A DNA stretch of 64,000 bases from Spirosoma rigui (lineage in GTDB: Bacteria > Bacteroidota > Bacteroidia > Cytophagales > Spirosomataceae). Of the stretch, positions 17,230-27,014 are shown in pieces. Position numbers and translations under genes: made by a program. The stretch covers positions 2,108,001-2,172,000 of the forward strand of contig NZ_CP020105.1 of the NCBI RefSeq assembly GCF_002067135.1, given 5' to 3'. Every line of letters starts with the position of its first letter. The first letter of the stretch is position 1. The notes under the pieces were generated by a model, which was given only the letters and a program-made list of their open reading frames with translations, searched no databases and had not been told where the DNA came from.

Positions 17230-18495
17230 TCAGGCCGACCGGTTCAGGTGAAACTGGTGCACGCCCGACTGCTCGCGGTAGGCAATCAGCAAGCCGTATG
17301 TGTGGCAGATCTGCTGAATAATGGGTAGACCCAGCCCGATGGAATCCGGGCCGTTACCCTCTTTTTTGAAGCGCTCGAACAGGCGATCCGGTGAGGAAAT
17401 GAGCTTGCTGCCGGGATTGCTCAAAGAAAGGTACTGACCCGATGAGTTCAGTTCGATATAACCGCCGGTCTGGTTGTGCCGGATAGCGTTGTTGACCAGG
17501 TTAGTCACCAGAATGTCGGCTAGTGAAGTGGGTAACTGGGCCTCGAAAGCCGATTTGTTTTCGAGCCGAACGGTGAGCTGCTTATACGCCAGAACTTCGT
17601 CCATGTCGATAAGTTTCTGCGTGATCAGCTCCGTCAGGTCAACGGTCTGGGTATCGACAAACTGGCGATTTTCGATCTTGGCCAGCAACAGCAGGCCCTG
17701 GTTCAGCCGCGACATGCGACGGGACGCTTCGTAAATGCTCTGGATCCAGTGGGTTTGGTTTTCGGTCAGCTGCTCGGTTTGGATAAGCTGCTCGACTTTG
17801 GCGTTGATTAGCGCCAGGGGCGTCTGCATCTCGTGCGACGCATTCTCGGTAAACTCTTTCAGGCTGCGGTAGTCCTGCTGAATCCGGTCGGCCATTTTCT
17901 GGAGCACCTCGTTTAGCTCGCTGAATTCGGTTATCTCCGGCTGGGCGAGTCGGAGCGCGTTGCCACTCGTGAGGTCAAACTCCTTAATGCGGGAAAGTGT
18001 ATCGTAAAACGGATGCCAGAGTCGCCCCGACAGCCGGCTCTGGAACCAGAAAGTACCCAGCAGCAGAAATCCCAGAAAAATGGTCATCGTAAACGAAACG
18101 ACTTCGATCAGCCGGTAGGTCTGGATGAGCGATTTTCGGATGGACACGCGGTGCATGACCCCTTCGATGGGTTCGTAGAACGTAAGCTGCCGAAAGGGGA
18201 TCAGTTCGTTGTCATAGCGGTTTTTGATAAGCGTATCGGTGAGGCTTTCGCCCCGGTCGGTACCTTCGCCAACGGGTACCACCTGGATCTTGTTCTCAAC
18301 GAAATACGGACTGCTCGACCAGGCGTTGTGTGAGCGAACGTAGGTTTCAAAGTCGCGCTTTTCCACCTGCAGCCGGCTTTCCACTTCGTCGTAGATCAGG
18401 TACCGGATAATTTGATAGAACGACAGGGCCGTAAGCAGGTAAATGACCAGCGAAAAAATGAGGTAGATGCGGTTGGTTTTGGCAAGCAGCTTCAC
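17230..18495 (-). CDS. Sensor histidine kinase of the efflux-linked two-component system
   Basis: A 421-residue membrane kinase. Transmembrane helices lie at about residues 11-30 and 133-154, with a periplasmic sensor loop of about 100 residues between. The phosphoacceptor His is in ENASHEMQTPLALI. ATP-binding boxes follow: LVNNAIRHN (N box) and SIGLGLPIIQQI (G2). The start overlaps the end of the response regulator gene by 4 bp, so the two form one unit. It lies divergent from an RND efflux operon, which is its likely target through the regulator. The signal is unknown; efflux substrates or envelope stress are the usual inputs. Confidence 0.92.
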   Translation of the reverse strand: MKLLAKTNRIYLIFSLVIYLLTALSFYQIIRYLIYDEVESRLQVEKRDFETYVRSHNAWSSSPYFVENKIQVVPVGEGTDRGESLTDTLIKNRYDNELIPFRQLTFYEPIEGVMHRVSIRKSLIQTYRLIEVVSFTMTIFLGFLLLGTFWFQSRLSGRLWHPFYDTLSRIKEFDLTSGNALRLAQPEITEFSELNEVLQKMADRIQQDYRSLKEFTENASHEMQTPLALINAKVEQLIQTEQLTENQTHWIQSIYEASRRMSRLNQGLLLLAKIENRQFVDTQTVDLTELITQKLIDMDEVLAYKQLTVRLENKSAFEAQLPTSLADILVTNLVNNAIRHNQTGGYIELNSSGQYLSLSNPGSKLISSPDRLFERFKKEGNGPDSIGLGLPIIQQICHTYGLLIAYREQSGVHQFHLNRSA

Positions 18496-19169
18496 GACTG
18501 ACCGAATTTATAGCCGATACCGTAGATGGACTGCACGTAATCGGCAGCGCCTTTGTCGAGCAGTTTCCGGCGCAGGTTTTTAATGTGCGAATAGACCATG
18601 TCGAACGAGTCGACCGAATCAATGTTGTCGCCCCAGAGGTGCTCGGCAATAGAGGCTTTTGTGAGGGCAACGTCGATATTGGAGAGAAAGTACAACAACA
18701 GGTCATATTCCTTGCGCGACAGGGGCGTGGGCTGGCCGTTGACAAATACATTGCGGGCGTGGTACGCTACGGTAATTTCCCGGAACTGAATTTCGTTGTG
18801 CCCGCTAAACTGCCGCCGGCGCAACAGCGACTTGACGCGGGCGTTCAGCTCCGACAGGTGAAATGGTTTGGTCAGGTAGTCGTCGGAGCCGATGTCGAGC
18901 CCCTTTAGCTTATCTTCCAGTGTGTTCCGGGCCGATATGATGATGACACCCGTAGTAACGCTGAGCTTTTTGAGGGCTTCAATAAGTTGAAAACCGTTGC
19001 CATCGGGTAGGGTCAGGTCAACGATAACACAGTCGTAGCGGTACAGATGAATCTTTTCACTGGCTTCATCAAATGTCGCAACGGTTTCGCAGATGTAGCC
19101 TTCCTTCAGCATGTAGTCAGTTATGCCCTCTGCCAGTCCTTCCTCGTCTTCAACGACTAATACTTTCAT
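18492..19169 (-). CDS. OmpR-family response regulator
   Basis: 225 residues: receiver domain at 1-120 with the acidic pocket (VVEDEEG), phosphoacceptor Asp in DCVIVDLTLPDG, switch Ser (IIISARN) and Lys (DYLTKPF). A winged-helix DNA-binding domain follows (about 130-222), ending YVQSIYGIGYKF. First gene of the pair with the sensor kinase, overlapping by 4 bp. The divergent region to the efflux operon holds two inverted copies of a 17-bp site that suit a tandem-binding OmpR-type regulator. Confidence 0.93.
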   Translation of the reverse strand: MKVLVVEDEEGLAEGITDYMLKEGYICETVATFDEASEKIHLYRYDCVIVDLTLPDGNGFQLIEALKKLSVTTGVIIISARNTLEDKLKGLDIGSDDYLTKPFHLSELNARVKSLLRRRQFSGHNEIQFREITVAYHARNVFVNGQPTPLSRKEYDLLLYFLSNIDVALTKASIAEHLWGDNIDSVDSFDMVYSHIKNLRRKLLDKGAADYVQSIYGIGYKFGQS

Positions 19170-19211
19170 ACGTCCTCAACTGAATTGAAGGGCTAAAGTA
19201 GGGGCCAATTC

Positions 19212-19321
19212 TGGAAAGATTTGGGAAACAGACCCTGGTGTGCCCATGTAATGCAGGCGCCGAAATCAACAAAAAACTTCCTGAACCAGTTGCCAAACGA
19301 CTCTTTTCCCAAATGTTTCCA
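19212..19321. promoter_or_regulatory. Candidate operator pair between response regulator and efflux operon
   Basis: TGGAAAGATTTGGGAAA at 19212-19228 recurs inverted at 19305-19321 with one mismatch (16 of 17). Each copy contains two direct half-sites (TGGAAA and TGGGAAA) 10 bp apart, the spacing used by OmpR-family dimers. Placed between the divergent regulator and efflux genes, they are likely binding sites of this regulator. Confidence 0.55.
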
Positions 19322-19387
19322 ACATTGACTTCGTGTTTTGCAGGCACTTGACCGTCAGTCAGATCAACCGCGGTCAGGTTATTGCCC

Positions 19388-20818
19388 ATGAAAAAGTCAT
19401 GTTTTGAGTTGCGCCCCCTGCCTGGTCAATTCCGTTGTGAACAAAGAGCGGCCTCGTTACTCCTGCTAATGCTGGGTCTGTTCGCAATCCCGGCGAAAGC
19501 GCAGGTACTCACGCTGAAACAGATTGTTGAGCAGAGTGTGCGGCAGTATCCGTTCCTGAAGGCGAAACAGGCTGAGGTCAGTAGTCTGGAACGACGCGTG
19601 CAGGCGAGCCGGGTGGAGTACCTGCCAAACCTGATCGTTCAGGATCAGTACAACTACGCCACCAGCAACAGTTTGAACGGATCGTTTTTTCCGAACGAAG
19701 GCACGAACATCTCTACGTCGGGTGGAGTACGGGCCGCTAACATCATGCAGGCCAGCTTCGGTAGTTTCACGAGTGCATCTATCGAGTGGCGGGCTATTAC
19801 GTTCGGGCGGGTAAAAGCCAACGTCGCCGTTGCCAACGCCGACCTGCAGCGGAGCCGGGTCGATTACGAAAATGACGTCTTTCAGCACCAGGTCCGGACT
19901 ATTGATGCCTACCTGGCGCTGCTGATCAACCAGAAGCTGGTCCAGATTCAGCAGAGCAACCTGGAACGGGCGCAGACGTTCAAACGGGTAGTGGACTCGG
20001 GCGTTCGGTCGGGGATGCGGGCCGGGGTCGACAGTTCCCTCGCCACCGCCGAAGCCGTCCGGGCGCGGTTGCTGTTTCTCGAAAGCCAGCAGCGGGAGCA
20101 GGTGCAGCGCCTGCGGTTATCGGAACTCACGGGGCAGCTGCAAACCAGCCTCCAGGTCGACAGTATGCAGTTTTACACGACGCTTCCCAACGGCGTATTT
20201 CTGTCCGATTCGGTATCACCGAAAAACCCCACCCTTCAGCTTTTTCAGTCGCAGATCAACCTGTCGGCTGCGCGCAGTCTGGCAACGCACCGGTCGGGTC
20301 TACCTATCATTTCGTTCGTTGGCGTTGGCAACGCCCGTGGCTCGGGCTTCTCGAACCAGGGCGATGTTTTCCAGGCTAACCAGATCAACGGGCTGGGCTA
20401 CCAGGTTTCTAACTACCTGGTGGGGGTGGTGGCCCGGTGGAACCTGACCAATCTGTTGCGTAGCCGGCACGACTACCACGCCGATCAGTTTCTGGTCGAA
20501 CGCTCGCGGCAGCTATTCAACGAGCAACGGCTGCGCATGAACCGGCAGTATCAGGAGGCCGATACCCAATATGCCGTAGCCCTGGAGCAGGCCCGGCAGG
20601 CTCCCATTCAACTGCGGGCCGCCCGACAGGCGTATAACCAGGCTAAATCTCGCTACGAAAGCGGTCTCACCGACCTGCCCACGCTGCTTCAGAGCGTGGT
20701 AACCCTCAACCGGGCTGAAGTCGACGGCTACGTCGCCATCAGTAATGTCTGGCGGTACCTGCTCCTGAGAGCTGCCGCCGAGGGGGATCTGTCATTATTC
20801 ATGAACCAACTATTGTAG
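19388..20818 (+). CDS. TolC-family outer-membrane efflux protein
   Basis: 476 residues from the ATG at 19388. A signal peptide runs to about residue 38 (ending KAQ). The mature protein begins VLTLKQIVEQSVRQYPFLKA, the standard start of outer-membrane factors, followed by the long heptad-rich helices of the OEP fold in two repeats (second repeat from about residue 280). It forms the exit duct of the RND pump encoded by the next two genes. First gene of the operon, 33 bp before the permease gene. Confidence 0.92.
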   Translation: MKKSCFELRPLPGQFRCEQRAASLLLLMLGLFAIPAKAQVLTLKQIVEQSVRQYPFLKAKQAEVSSLERRVQASRVEYLPNLIVQDQYNYATSNSLNGSFFPNEGTNISTSGGVRAANIMQASFGSFTSASIEWRAITFGRVKANVAVANADLQRSRVDYENDVFQHQVRTIDAYLALLINQKLVQIQQSNLERAQTFKRVVDSGVRSGMRAGVDSSLATAEAVRARLLFLESQQREQVQRLRLSELTGQLQTSLQVDSMQFYTTLPNGVFLSDSVSPKNPTLQLFQSQINLSAARSLATHRSGLPIISFVGVGNARGSGFSNQGDVFQANQINGLGYQVSNYLVGVVARWNLTNLLRSRHDYHADQFLVERSRQLFNEQRLRMNRQYQEADTQYAVALEQARQAPIQLRAARQAYNQAKSRYESGLTDLPTLLQSVVTLNRAEVDGYVAISNVWRYLLLRAAAEGDLSLFMNQLL

Positions 20819-20851
20819 AGGCTGGCCCGCCGGCCTCTAGACCATAAACGT

Positions 20852-23800
20852 ATGTATCAACTCATTCGCTCTGCGCTTCGAAAACCGATCTCGGTCGTTG
20901 TAGGGGTTCTTGGACTCCTGTTCTTTTCGATTATGTCGCTGTTTACCATTCCGGTAGATATTTTTCCGAGTCTGGATCTGCCCACGATCTATGTTGTGCA
21001 GCCCTATGGCGGGATGGCCCCCGACCAGATGGATGGCTTTATTGCGACCCGCTACCAGGATCACTTTCTGTACGTATCGGGTATCCGCGATATTGACGTG
21101 AAAACCATTCAGGGGCTGTCGCTGATCAAACTGTCGTTCTATCCCGGAACGGATATGGCGCAGGCCGCGGCTGAGGTAGCCAACAACGTGTCGCGCGCCA
21201 AAGCGTATATGCCGGAAGGGACGGTGCCCCCTCAGGTAGTCCGCTTCGACGCCAGTTCGGTACCGGTGGGCCAGCTTGTTTTTGAAAGTAAAAGCCGCTC
21301 GCTGAACGAAATTCAGGACTATGCCTCGTCGCGGGTGCGGCCCATGTTTTCCCGGATTCCGGGCGTGTCCAGCCCTCCGCCTTTTGGAGGAAACCAGCGC
21401 ACGGTGATCATTAAAGTGAATCCGCAACTCATTCGAAGCTACCAGCTGACTCCGGAAGAGATCATCAAATCCATTGTCACCAACAACCAGCCATCGCCCG
21501 CGGGTAATATCCGTATCGGCGAGAAGGCGCTCATGACGCCCGTCAACTCGCTGGTGAAAAGGCCCGAAGATTTCATGAATATCCCCATTCGGGTGGGTTC
21601 GGGACCAACCGTGTTTGTGCGGGACATTGGCACCGTAGAAGACGGCGCCGATGTAACGGTGGGCTACGCACTGGTCAACGGTCGGAGGGCGGTGTACATT
21701 CCGGTCGTTAAAAAGTCGGATGCATCGACGCTGGATGTGGTGAGCAACATTCGCAAAGCGATGCCCGAACTGCGGGCGGCCGTACCCGAAGACGTCAAAA
21801 TCTCCTATGAGTTCGACCAGTCGGTCTACGTCACGAACGCCCTGAAAAGTCTGGTGACCGAGGGTATCCTGGGGGCCGTACTGACGGGTTTGATGGTCCT
21901 GCTTTTCCTGCGCGACTGGCGTAGTGTGATCATTGTGGTGGTAACCATCCCAATTTCGATCCTGTCGGCGGTGATCATGCTCAATTTGTGCGGGCAAACG
22001 ATCAATATAATGACCCTGTCGGGGCTGGCGCTGGCCATCGGGATTCTGGTCGACCAGGCTACGGTGACGATCGAAAACGTCCACCAGCACCTCGAAACGG
22101 GCAAGCCGAAAGCCGTTGCCATCTGGGATGCCTGCAAGGAAATTGTCTTTCCCGAATTTCTGATCCTGCTGGCGATTCTGGCGGTGTTTGCCCCGGCCTT
22201 CGTTATGAGCGGGGTGCCGCGGTCCATGTTCCTGCCCCTGTCGCTGTCGGTGGGATTCGCCATGATCGCGTCGTTTATTCTCTCACAAACGTTCGTGCCC
22301 GTCCTGGCGAATTGGCTCCTCAAGAGTCATTCGCCCCACGCAACGGGTGCTCACGAAGCACCCACGCTGGCACTCGACGCGGAGGAACGCCAGGCTATGC
22401 TGAACGAGAGCGCCCACCCGGTCGCCAACGCAACGGGTTTCGAGAAGTTCAAGCAGCGGTACTCGGCCACGCTGGAGAAAGTGTTGAACCGCCGGGGCCT
22501 GATCGTGGGTGGCTATCTGGCGGGTAGCCTGGCCATCATCGTTGTCTGCTTCCTTGTGATCGGTACCGACATTCTGCCCCACGGCAATAGCCACCAGTTC
22601 CAGATGCGCCTGCGTATTCCCGACGGAACCCGGGTCGAACGTACCGAAACGGCCACGCTGAACGTACTGGACATTATCAAAGAATCCGTTGGGGCCAGCA
22701 ACGTCGAAATCTCGTCGGCCTATGTCGGTACGGTGCCGTCCAGCTACGGTACGTCCAACATCTTCGTGTTTAACAGCGGCCCCCACGAAGCCGTGCTGCA
22801 GGTATCGCTGAACGAAGAACACCCGGTAAACATGGATAACCTGAAGGAGGAACTTCGGGCCCGGATTGCCAAAAAACTACCCACGGCCAGCATTTCCTTC
22901 GAGCCCATCGAGCTGACCGAAAAGATCATGAGCCAGGGCGCATCGACACCCATCGAGGTTACCGTAGCGGCCAAAGACCTCAACGAAGCGGGGCTGTTTG
23001 CGGGTAAGATCCGGGCGCAGATGGCGAAGATCGATTTCCTGCGCGACGTGCAGATTGCCCAGCCGCTGGCATACCCGGTCCTGAACGTCACCATGAACCG
23101 CGAGCGGGCCGGTCAGCTGGGGGTTACGTCCACGCAGGTGGCCCGGTCTATGGTGGCCGCCACCTCGTCCAGTCGCTTTACGGACAAAAACCTCTGGCTC
23201 GATGAGTCGAAAGGGCTGGCCTATCAGGTGCAGGTACAGATTCCCGAGTACCAGATGAGCAGCACCAGCGACATCGGCAATATTCCCCTGCGGAGTGGCG
23301 AGATGCACCCGGTGCTGTCGGACGTAGCGACGTTTTCGGAAGGGACCGCACCGGGTGAGTATGACCGCGCCGGGCCAAACCGGCTCGTGACCATCACGGC
23401 TAACCTGCATAACAAAGACCTGGGAACGGCTCAGAAAGCGGTTCAGCAGGCGATCAAAGATGCGGGCGATCCGCCCCGGGGTGTGCTTGTCGAACTGGGC
23501 GGGCAAACCAGCCTGCTGACCGATACGCTGAGTAGTCTGCAAACGGGCCTGCTGGTGGCTATCGTCATCATCTTCCTGCTGCTGGCGGCCAACTACCAGT
23601 CGTTCAAATTGTCGCTGGTGATTCTGGCGGCTATCCCGGCTGTTGTCGCCGGAGCGCTGCTCATGCTGCTGGCCTGCGGAGCTACGCTTAACCTGCAGTC
23701 ATACATGGGGCTGATTATGTCGGTAGGCGTATCGGTAGCCAACGCGATTCTGATGGTGACCAATGCCGAAAATCTGCGCAAGGAGATCGGGGATACGCGC

Positions 23801-24097
23801 CGGGCGGTGGTCATGGCTGCCAACAGCCGGATTCGGCCAATTCTGATGACGAGTATCGCCATGATCGCCGGGATGGTGCCTATGGCGTCGGGCCTGGGCG
23901 AAGGGGGCGACCAGATTGCTCCGCTGGGTCAGGCCGTCATTGGCGGGCTGATTGCGTCGACGCTGGCGGCCCTGCTGATTCTTCCCTGTGTATTTACCCA
24001 GTTCCAGACCAAAGCTACGCTTCAGTCGGTATCGCTCGACCCGGAAGATCCGGAGAGCAAATTCTTTCATCCATCGCTGTCCCCTTCTTCGTTATGA
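20852..24097 (+). CDS. RND efflux permease (AcrB/HAE1-like)
   Basis: A 1081-residue inner-membrane pump of full RND length. First helix near residue 14, then the porter domain (DIFPSLDLPTIYVVQPYGG) and helices 2-6 with the proton-relay region (GLALAIGILVDQATVTIENV). The second half repeats the plan, with KLSLVILAAIPAVVAG and GVSVANAILMVTNAENLR. TM4 has Asp in the expected position (LVDQAT), which supports proton-driven antiport. Substrates cannot be read from the sequence; no metal-relay Met/His pattern of CusA is evident. Overlaps the adaptor gene by 4 bp. Confidence 0.94.
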   Translation: MYQLIRSALRKPISVVVGVLGLLFFSIMSLFTIPVDIFPSLDLPTIYVVQPYGGMAPDQMDGFIATRYQDHFLYVSGIRDIDVKTIQGLSLIKLSFYPGTDMAQAAAEVANNVSRAKAYMPEGTVPPQVVRFDASSVPVGQLVFESKSRSLNEIQDYASSRVRPMFSRIPGVSSPPPFGGNQRTVIIKVNPQLIRSYQLTPEEIIKSIVTNNQPSPAGNIRIGEKALMTPVNSLVKRPEDFMNIPIRVGSGPTVFVRDIGTVEDGADVTVGYALVNGRRAVYIPVVKKSDASTLDVVSNIRKAMPELRAAVPEDVKISYEFDQSVYVTNALKSLVTEGILGAVLTGLMVLLFLRDWRSVIIVVVTIPISILSAVIMLNLCGQTINIMTLSGLALAIGILVDQATVTIENVHQHLETGKPKAVAIWDACKEIVFPEFLILLAILAVFAPAFVMSGVPRSMFLPLSLSVGFAMIASFILSQTFVPVLANWLLKSHSPHATGAHEAPTLALDAEERQAMLNESAHPVANATGFEKFKQRYSATLEKVLNRRGLIVGGYLAGSLAIIVVCFLVIGTDILPHGNSHQFQMRLRIPDGTRVERTETATLNVLDIIKESVGASNVEISSAYVGTVPSSYGTSNIFVFNSGPHEAVLQVSLNEEHPVNMDNLKEELRARIAKKLPTASISFEPIELTEKIMSQGASTPIEVTVAAKDLNEAGLFAGKIRAQMAKIDFLRDVQIAQPLAYPVLNVTMNRERAGQLGVTSTQVARSMVAATSSSRFTDKNLWLDESKGLAYQVQVQIPEYQMSSTSDIGNIPLRSGEMHPVLSDVATFSEGTAPGEYDRAGPNRLVTITANLHNKDLGTAQKAVQQAIKDAGDPPRGVLVELGGQTSLLTDTLSSLQTGLLVAIVIIFLLLAANYQSFKLSLVILAAIPAVVAGALLMLLACGATLNLQSYMGLIMSVGVSVANAILMVTNAENLRKEIGDTRRAVVMAANSRIRPILMTSIAMIAGMVPMASGLGEGGDQIAPLGQAVIGGLIASTLAALLILPCVFTQFQTKATLQSVSLDPEDPESKFFHPSLSPSSL

Positions 24098-25233
24098 AAT
24101 TCTTTCTGAGTCTCCTCGGCCCCACGTCTCTTGCGGTAGGACTGGCGGCCTGCTCCTCGGCCGTCAGTGAACACAAGGCCGATAAAACCGATGCTGACGT
24201 ACCGGCCGTGGCGGTGGCCAGTGTTCAGTCGCTGCAACCCAGCAAACAGGTGACCCTACCGGGTGAACTGAAGCCCTGGAACCGGGTGAATATCGTTGCC
24301 AAAGTGAAAGGCTACGTGCGGGAAATCGCCGTCGACCGGGGCTCCGTTGTCCGAAAAGGGCAGGTGCTGGCCCGGCTCGACGCGCCCGAAGTGATTTCCG
24401 AACTGAGCCAGGCCCAGGCGCAGCTACAGGCGCAGCAGGCTACGCTGGTGGAGCAAACGACGCGGGCCCGGGCCAGCCGGCTTACCTACCAGCGGCTGCT
24501 CCAGACGGCAAAGATGGAAGGGGCTGTTTCGCTCCAGGAAATTGATCAGGCGCAGGCCCGCATGGAAGCCGACAGTGCCATGGTGGCCGTAGCGCGGGGC
24601 ACCGTTCAGGCGGCCCGCTCCAACTACCAGGCCAAAACCGATCTCCGGCAGTATTTGACCATTACGGCTCCGTTCGATGGCGTCATCATCGACCGGAACA
24701 TCAGCCCCGGAGCGCTGGTCGGAGCGGGGGATACCGGCAAGCCGCTGTTCGTGCTGGAAGACAGCCGCACCCTACGCCTGACGGTTGCCATTCCCGAATC
24801 GTTCGCCAATCAGCTTTCGGCCAACAGCGCCGTTTCGTTTACGGTCAACGCCATTCCTGAACGGCGGTTCAACGCCCGGCTGGCCCGCTCGGCCGAAAGT
24901 CTGGTCGAAGCCAACCGGGCCATGATGGCGGAGTTCGACGTCAGCAATCCCCGGCATGAGCTAAAGTCAGGCATGTATGCCGATGTTCGGCTCCCCATTG
25001 AGCGGTCGGCCAAAACCCTGTTCGTTCCAACGACGGCGGTGGTTAGCTCCAGCGAAAAGATGTTCGTGATCCGACTCCGCGACAACCGGGCGCAGTGGGT
25101 ACCGGTGCAGAAAGGCAACGTAGTGGATAGCCTGGTCGAGGTGTTCGGTGATTTGCAGGCGGGTACGCCCATCGTTCGGGCAGCATCGGAAGAGATTCGG
25201 GATGGTCAGGCGGTATTAACGGCGAAACAATGA
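24094..25233 (+). CDS. RND efflux periplasmic adaptor, lipoprotein
   Basis: A 379-residue membrane-fusion protein. The lipobox LAAC gives acylated Cys near residue 20. Order of parts: beta-barrel/lipoyl half (VNIVAKVKGYVREIAVDRGS), coiled-coil hairpin of about 80 residues (LSQAQAQLQAQQATLVEQTT), second lipoyl half (ITAPFDGVIIDRNISPGALV), then barrel and membrane-proximal domain. It links the permease to the TolC protein. Start overlaps the permease stop (ATGA) and its own stop overlaps the next start, so translation is coupled through the operon. Confidence 0.93.
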   Translation: MKFFLSLLGPTSLAVGLAACSSAVSEHKADKTDADVPAVAVASVQSLQPSKQVTLPGELKPWNRVNIVAKVKGYVREIAVDRGSVVRKGQVLARLDAPEVISELSQAQAQLQAQQATLVEQTTRARASRLTYQRLLQTAKMEGAVSLQEIDQAQARMEADSAMVAVARGTVQAARSNYQAKTDLRQYLTITAPFDGVIIDRNISPGALVGAGDTGKPLFVLEDSRTLRLTVAIPESFANQLSANSAVSFTVNAIPERRFNARLARSAESLVEANRAMMAEFDVSNPRHELKSGMYADVRLPIERSAKTLFVPTTAVVSSSEKMFVIRLRDNRAQWVPVQKGNVVDSLVEVFGDLQAGTPIVRAASEEIRDGQAVLTAKQ

Positions 25234-25817
25234 TGCGCAGCCATGTTTTGCCCGGCCAGTGGGTCCTTCGGCTGGTGAGCCTGTGCGGGCTGGTGGCCTT
25301 GCTGATGAGTTGCAACGCCCAGCGGCAGCGGTATCAGGTCGTGTATCAACCCCAACCGGGACAGCTGCTGGCTGGCACTACGAACGTCCACGCGGTACGG
25401 GTGAAGTGGCATCCGTACCGCGTGGAGATGAAAACGGAGGCCGGTATCCTAAGATCACCAGCTCCGGACCAGGTGTGGGGTTTTCAACGGGTTGGTGGCG
25501 CTCGCTATCGGTTGTACGCAGGGCTCTTTTACGAGGTACTGTACGAGAAAAAGGCGCTCATTTACCGGCTGGCCGATATGGGCGGCAACACCCATGACCG
25601 GTACTTTTTCAGCGCGTCGACCGATGGGGTTATTCTTGATCTGGACCGGCATAATCTGGAAGTTGCCTTTGCCAGCCAGTCGTGCTGGACTGAACTGGTC
25701 GATGCTGTTCCGCCAACGTCGTGGTTGAAATCGACGGGGCGTGGTTCCTGCCAGTTGCTCGATATGCTGGATTGTCAGTCCGTAAAAACGAACCGGTCCG
25801 TTACGGGCCTGCACTGA
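25230..25817 (+). CDS. Lipoprotein of unknown function, last gene of the efflux operon
   Basis: A 195-residue protein whose start overlaps the adaptor stop by 4 bp. The signal has a lipobox (LLMSC). The mature domain (VWGFQRVGGARYRLYAGLFY, then RYFFSASTDGVILDL) appears beta-rich. I do not recognise a family. Translational coupling suggests a role with the pump, for example assembly or substrate capture, but that is inference from position only. The end is 10 bp from the convergent moaA stop, with no room for a hairpin. Confidence 0.65.
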   Translation: MMRSHVLPGQWVLRLVSLCGLVALLMSCNAQRQRYQVVYQPQPGQLLAGTTNVHAVRVKWHPYRVEMKTEAGILRSPAPDQVWGFQRVGGARYRLYAGLFYEVLYEKKALIYRLADMGGNTHDRYFFSASTDGVILDLDRHNLEVAFASQSCWTELVDAVPPTSWLKSTGRGSCQLLDMLDCQSVKTNRSVTGLH

Positions 25818-25827
25818 AAAGCGACAG

Positions 25828-26808
25828 TTAGCCGCCGATGGTGGACATGGATTCTACGATGGTGTCACGCTTTTGCTCGGCTTCGAAACCCGTAGCGGGC
25901 CGGTGGGCAAAGGCGCGCAGGAAAGCTGCGGTTAGCTCCTCGTCGGTGGCTCCTGCGCGGAGCAGTGCCCGAACATCCAGTACACCGTCGTCATACAGGC
26001 AGGTTTTAAGCGTGCCCTGGGCCGTTAGCCGGATGCGGTTGCAGGTGCCACAGAAGGTACGGCTGAAGGCGGCAATTACACCGATGGTGCCTAGGTGACC
26101 CGGCACCTGATAAATGGCGGAAGTCGAAAAGGGCGGATCGGGAAGCTTCTGCAGATCGGGAAAGTGACTGCGTAACTCGTCGACAATGCGTCGGTGTGTC
26201 CAGTGCAGTACGGGGTAGTGGCTTCCCTCACCGTTGAACGGCATCTCTTCGATGAACCGAATGTCGACCGGCATAGTCCGGGCCATTTCGGCCAGCGGAA
26301 TCAGGTCCTGGGTATTCTGACCGTCCATCACCACGGCGTTGATCTTGGTTTGGATCCCGGCATCCAGCAGCGCATCGAGGGTATTGAGCACGGCAGGCAG
26401 TTCGTCGCGCCGGGTAATCTGATGAAAGCGCTCCCGGTCCAGGGTGTCGAGGCTGAGGTTTACGGCTTTGACGCCCAGCGCGGCCAGATCGGCTACGTGC
26501 GGGGCTGTCAGCACCCCATTCGTCGTCATGGAAATATCGTTCAGCCCGTCGATGTCGGCCAGGCGGTGCATAAAATCCATCAGGCCCGCCCGCACAAAGG
26601 GCTCTCCGCCGGTAATCCGGACCTTCGATACGCCCAACCGCGCCAGCACCCGTACCAGCCGCTCCATTTCTTCGTAGGTCAGCAACTGGTGTTTGGGCAA
26701 GTACTTAATGCCTTCTTCGGGCATGCAGTAGAAGCACCGCAAGTTACAGCGGTCCGTTACGGCAAGCCGCAGGTAGGTAATGGGGCGATTGTGATTGTCG
26801 AAGATCAT
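25828..26808 (-). CDS. moaA: GTP 3',8-cyclase (molybdenum cofactor biosynthesis)
   Basis: A 326-residue radical-SAM enzyme. The N-terminal cluster motif CNLRCFYC (Cys21, Cys25, Cys28) binds the SAM-dependent [4Fe-4S]. The C-terminal cluster ligands are in FCGTCNRIRL and LKTCLY. The ITGGEPFVR motif contacts SAM, and the protein ends in the conserved Gly-Gly (STIGG). It converts GTP to 3',8-cyclo-dihydro-GTP, the first step to molybdopterin. Full length. Its usual partner moaC is not in the window. Convergent with the efflux operon. Confidence 0.96.
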   Translation of the reverse strand: MIFDNHNRPITYLRLAVTDRCNLRCFYCMPEEGIKYLPKHQLLTYEEMERLVRVLARLGVSKVRITGGEPFVRAGLMDFMHRLADIDGLNDISMTTNGVLTAPHVADLAALGVKAVNLSLDTLDRERFHQITRRDELPAVLNTLDALLDAGIQTKINAVVMDGQNTQDLIPLAEMARTMPVDIRFIEEMPFNGEGSHYPVLHWTHRRIVDELRSHFPDLQKLPDPPFSTSAIYQVPGHLGTIGVIAAFSRTFCGTCNRIRLTAQGTLKTCLYDDGVLDVRALLRAGATDEELTAAFLRAFAHRPATGFEAEQKRDTIVESMSTIGG

Positions 26809-27014
26809 AGGATATCAACCTAACACAAATCTACGAATTTTGATTGCAACAGGTAGGGATCAGGCTGGTCCGGGTAATCGGTTTTCGGATAAGGAGACTC
26901 CATACTAAGCCGAGCGACAAAAAGATTTCTGGGTAAATTTCGCTGGCAACTGCTGAGTAATTCTGTTTGTTTAAATTTTTAGTATTATTTTTGAGATAAG
27001 TTTACTTTATCCCC

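Noticed and set aside
20837..22090. 417-codon open frame on the minus strand opposite the RND permease
   Set aside because: Antisense to a clearly conserved permease. The His/Arg-rich translation shows no domain.
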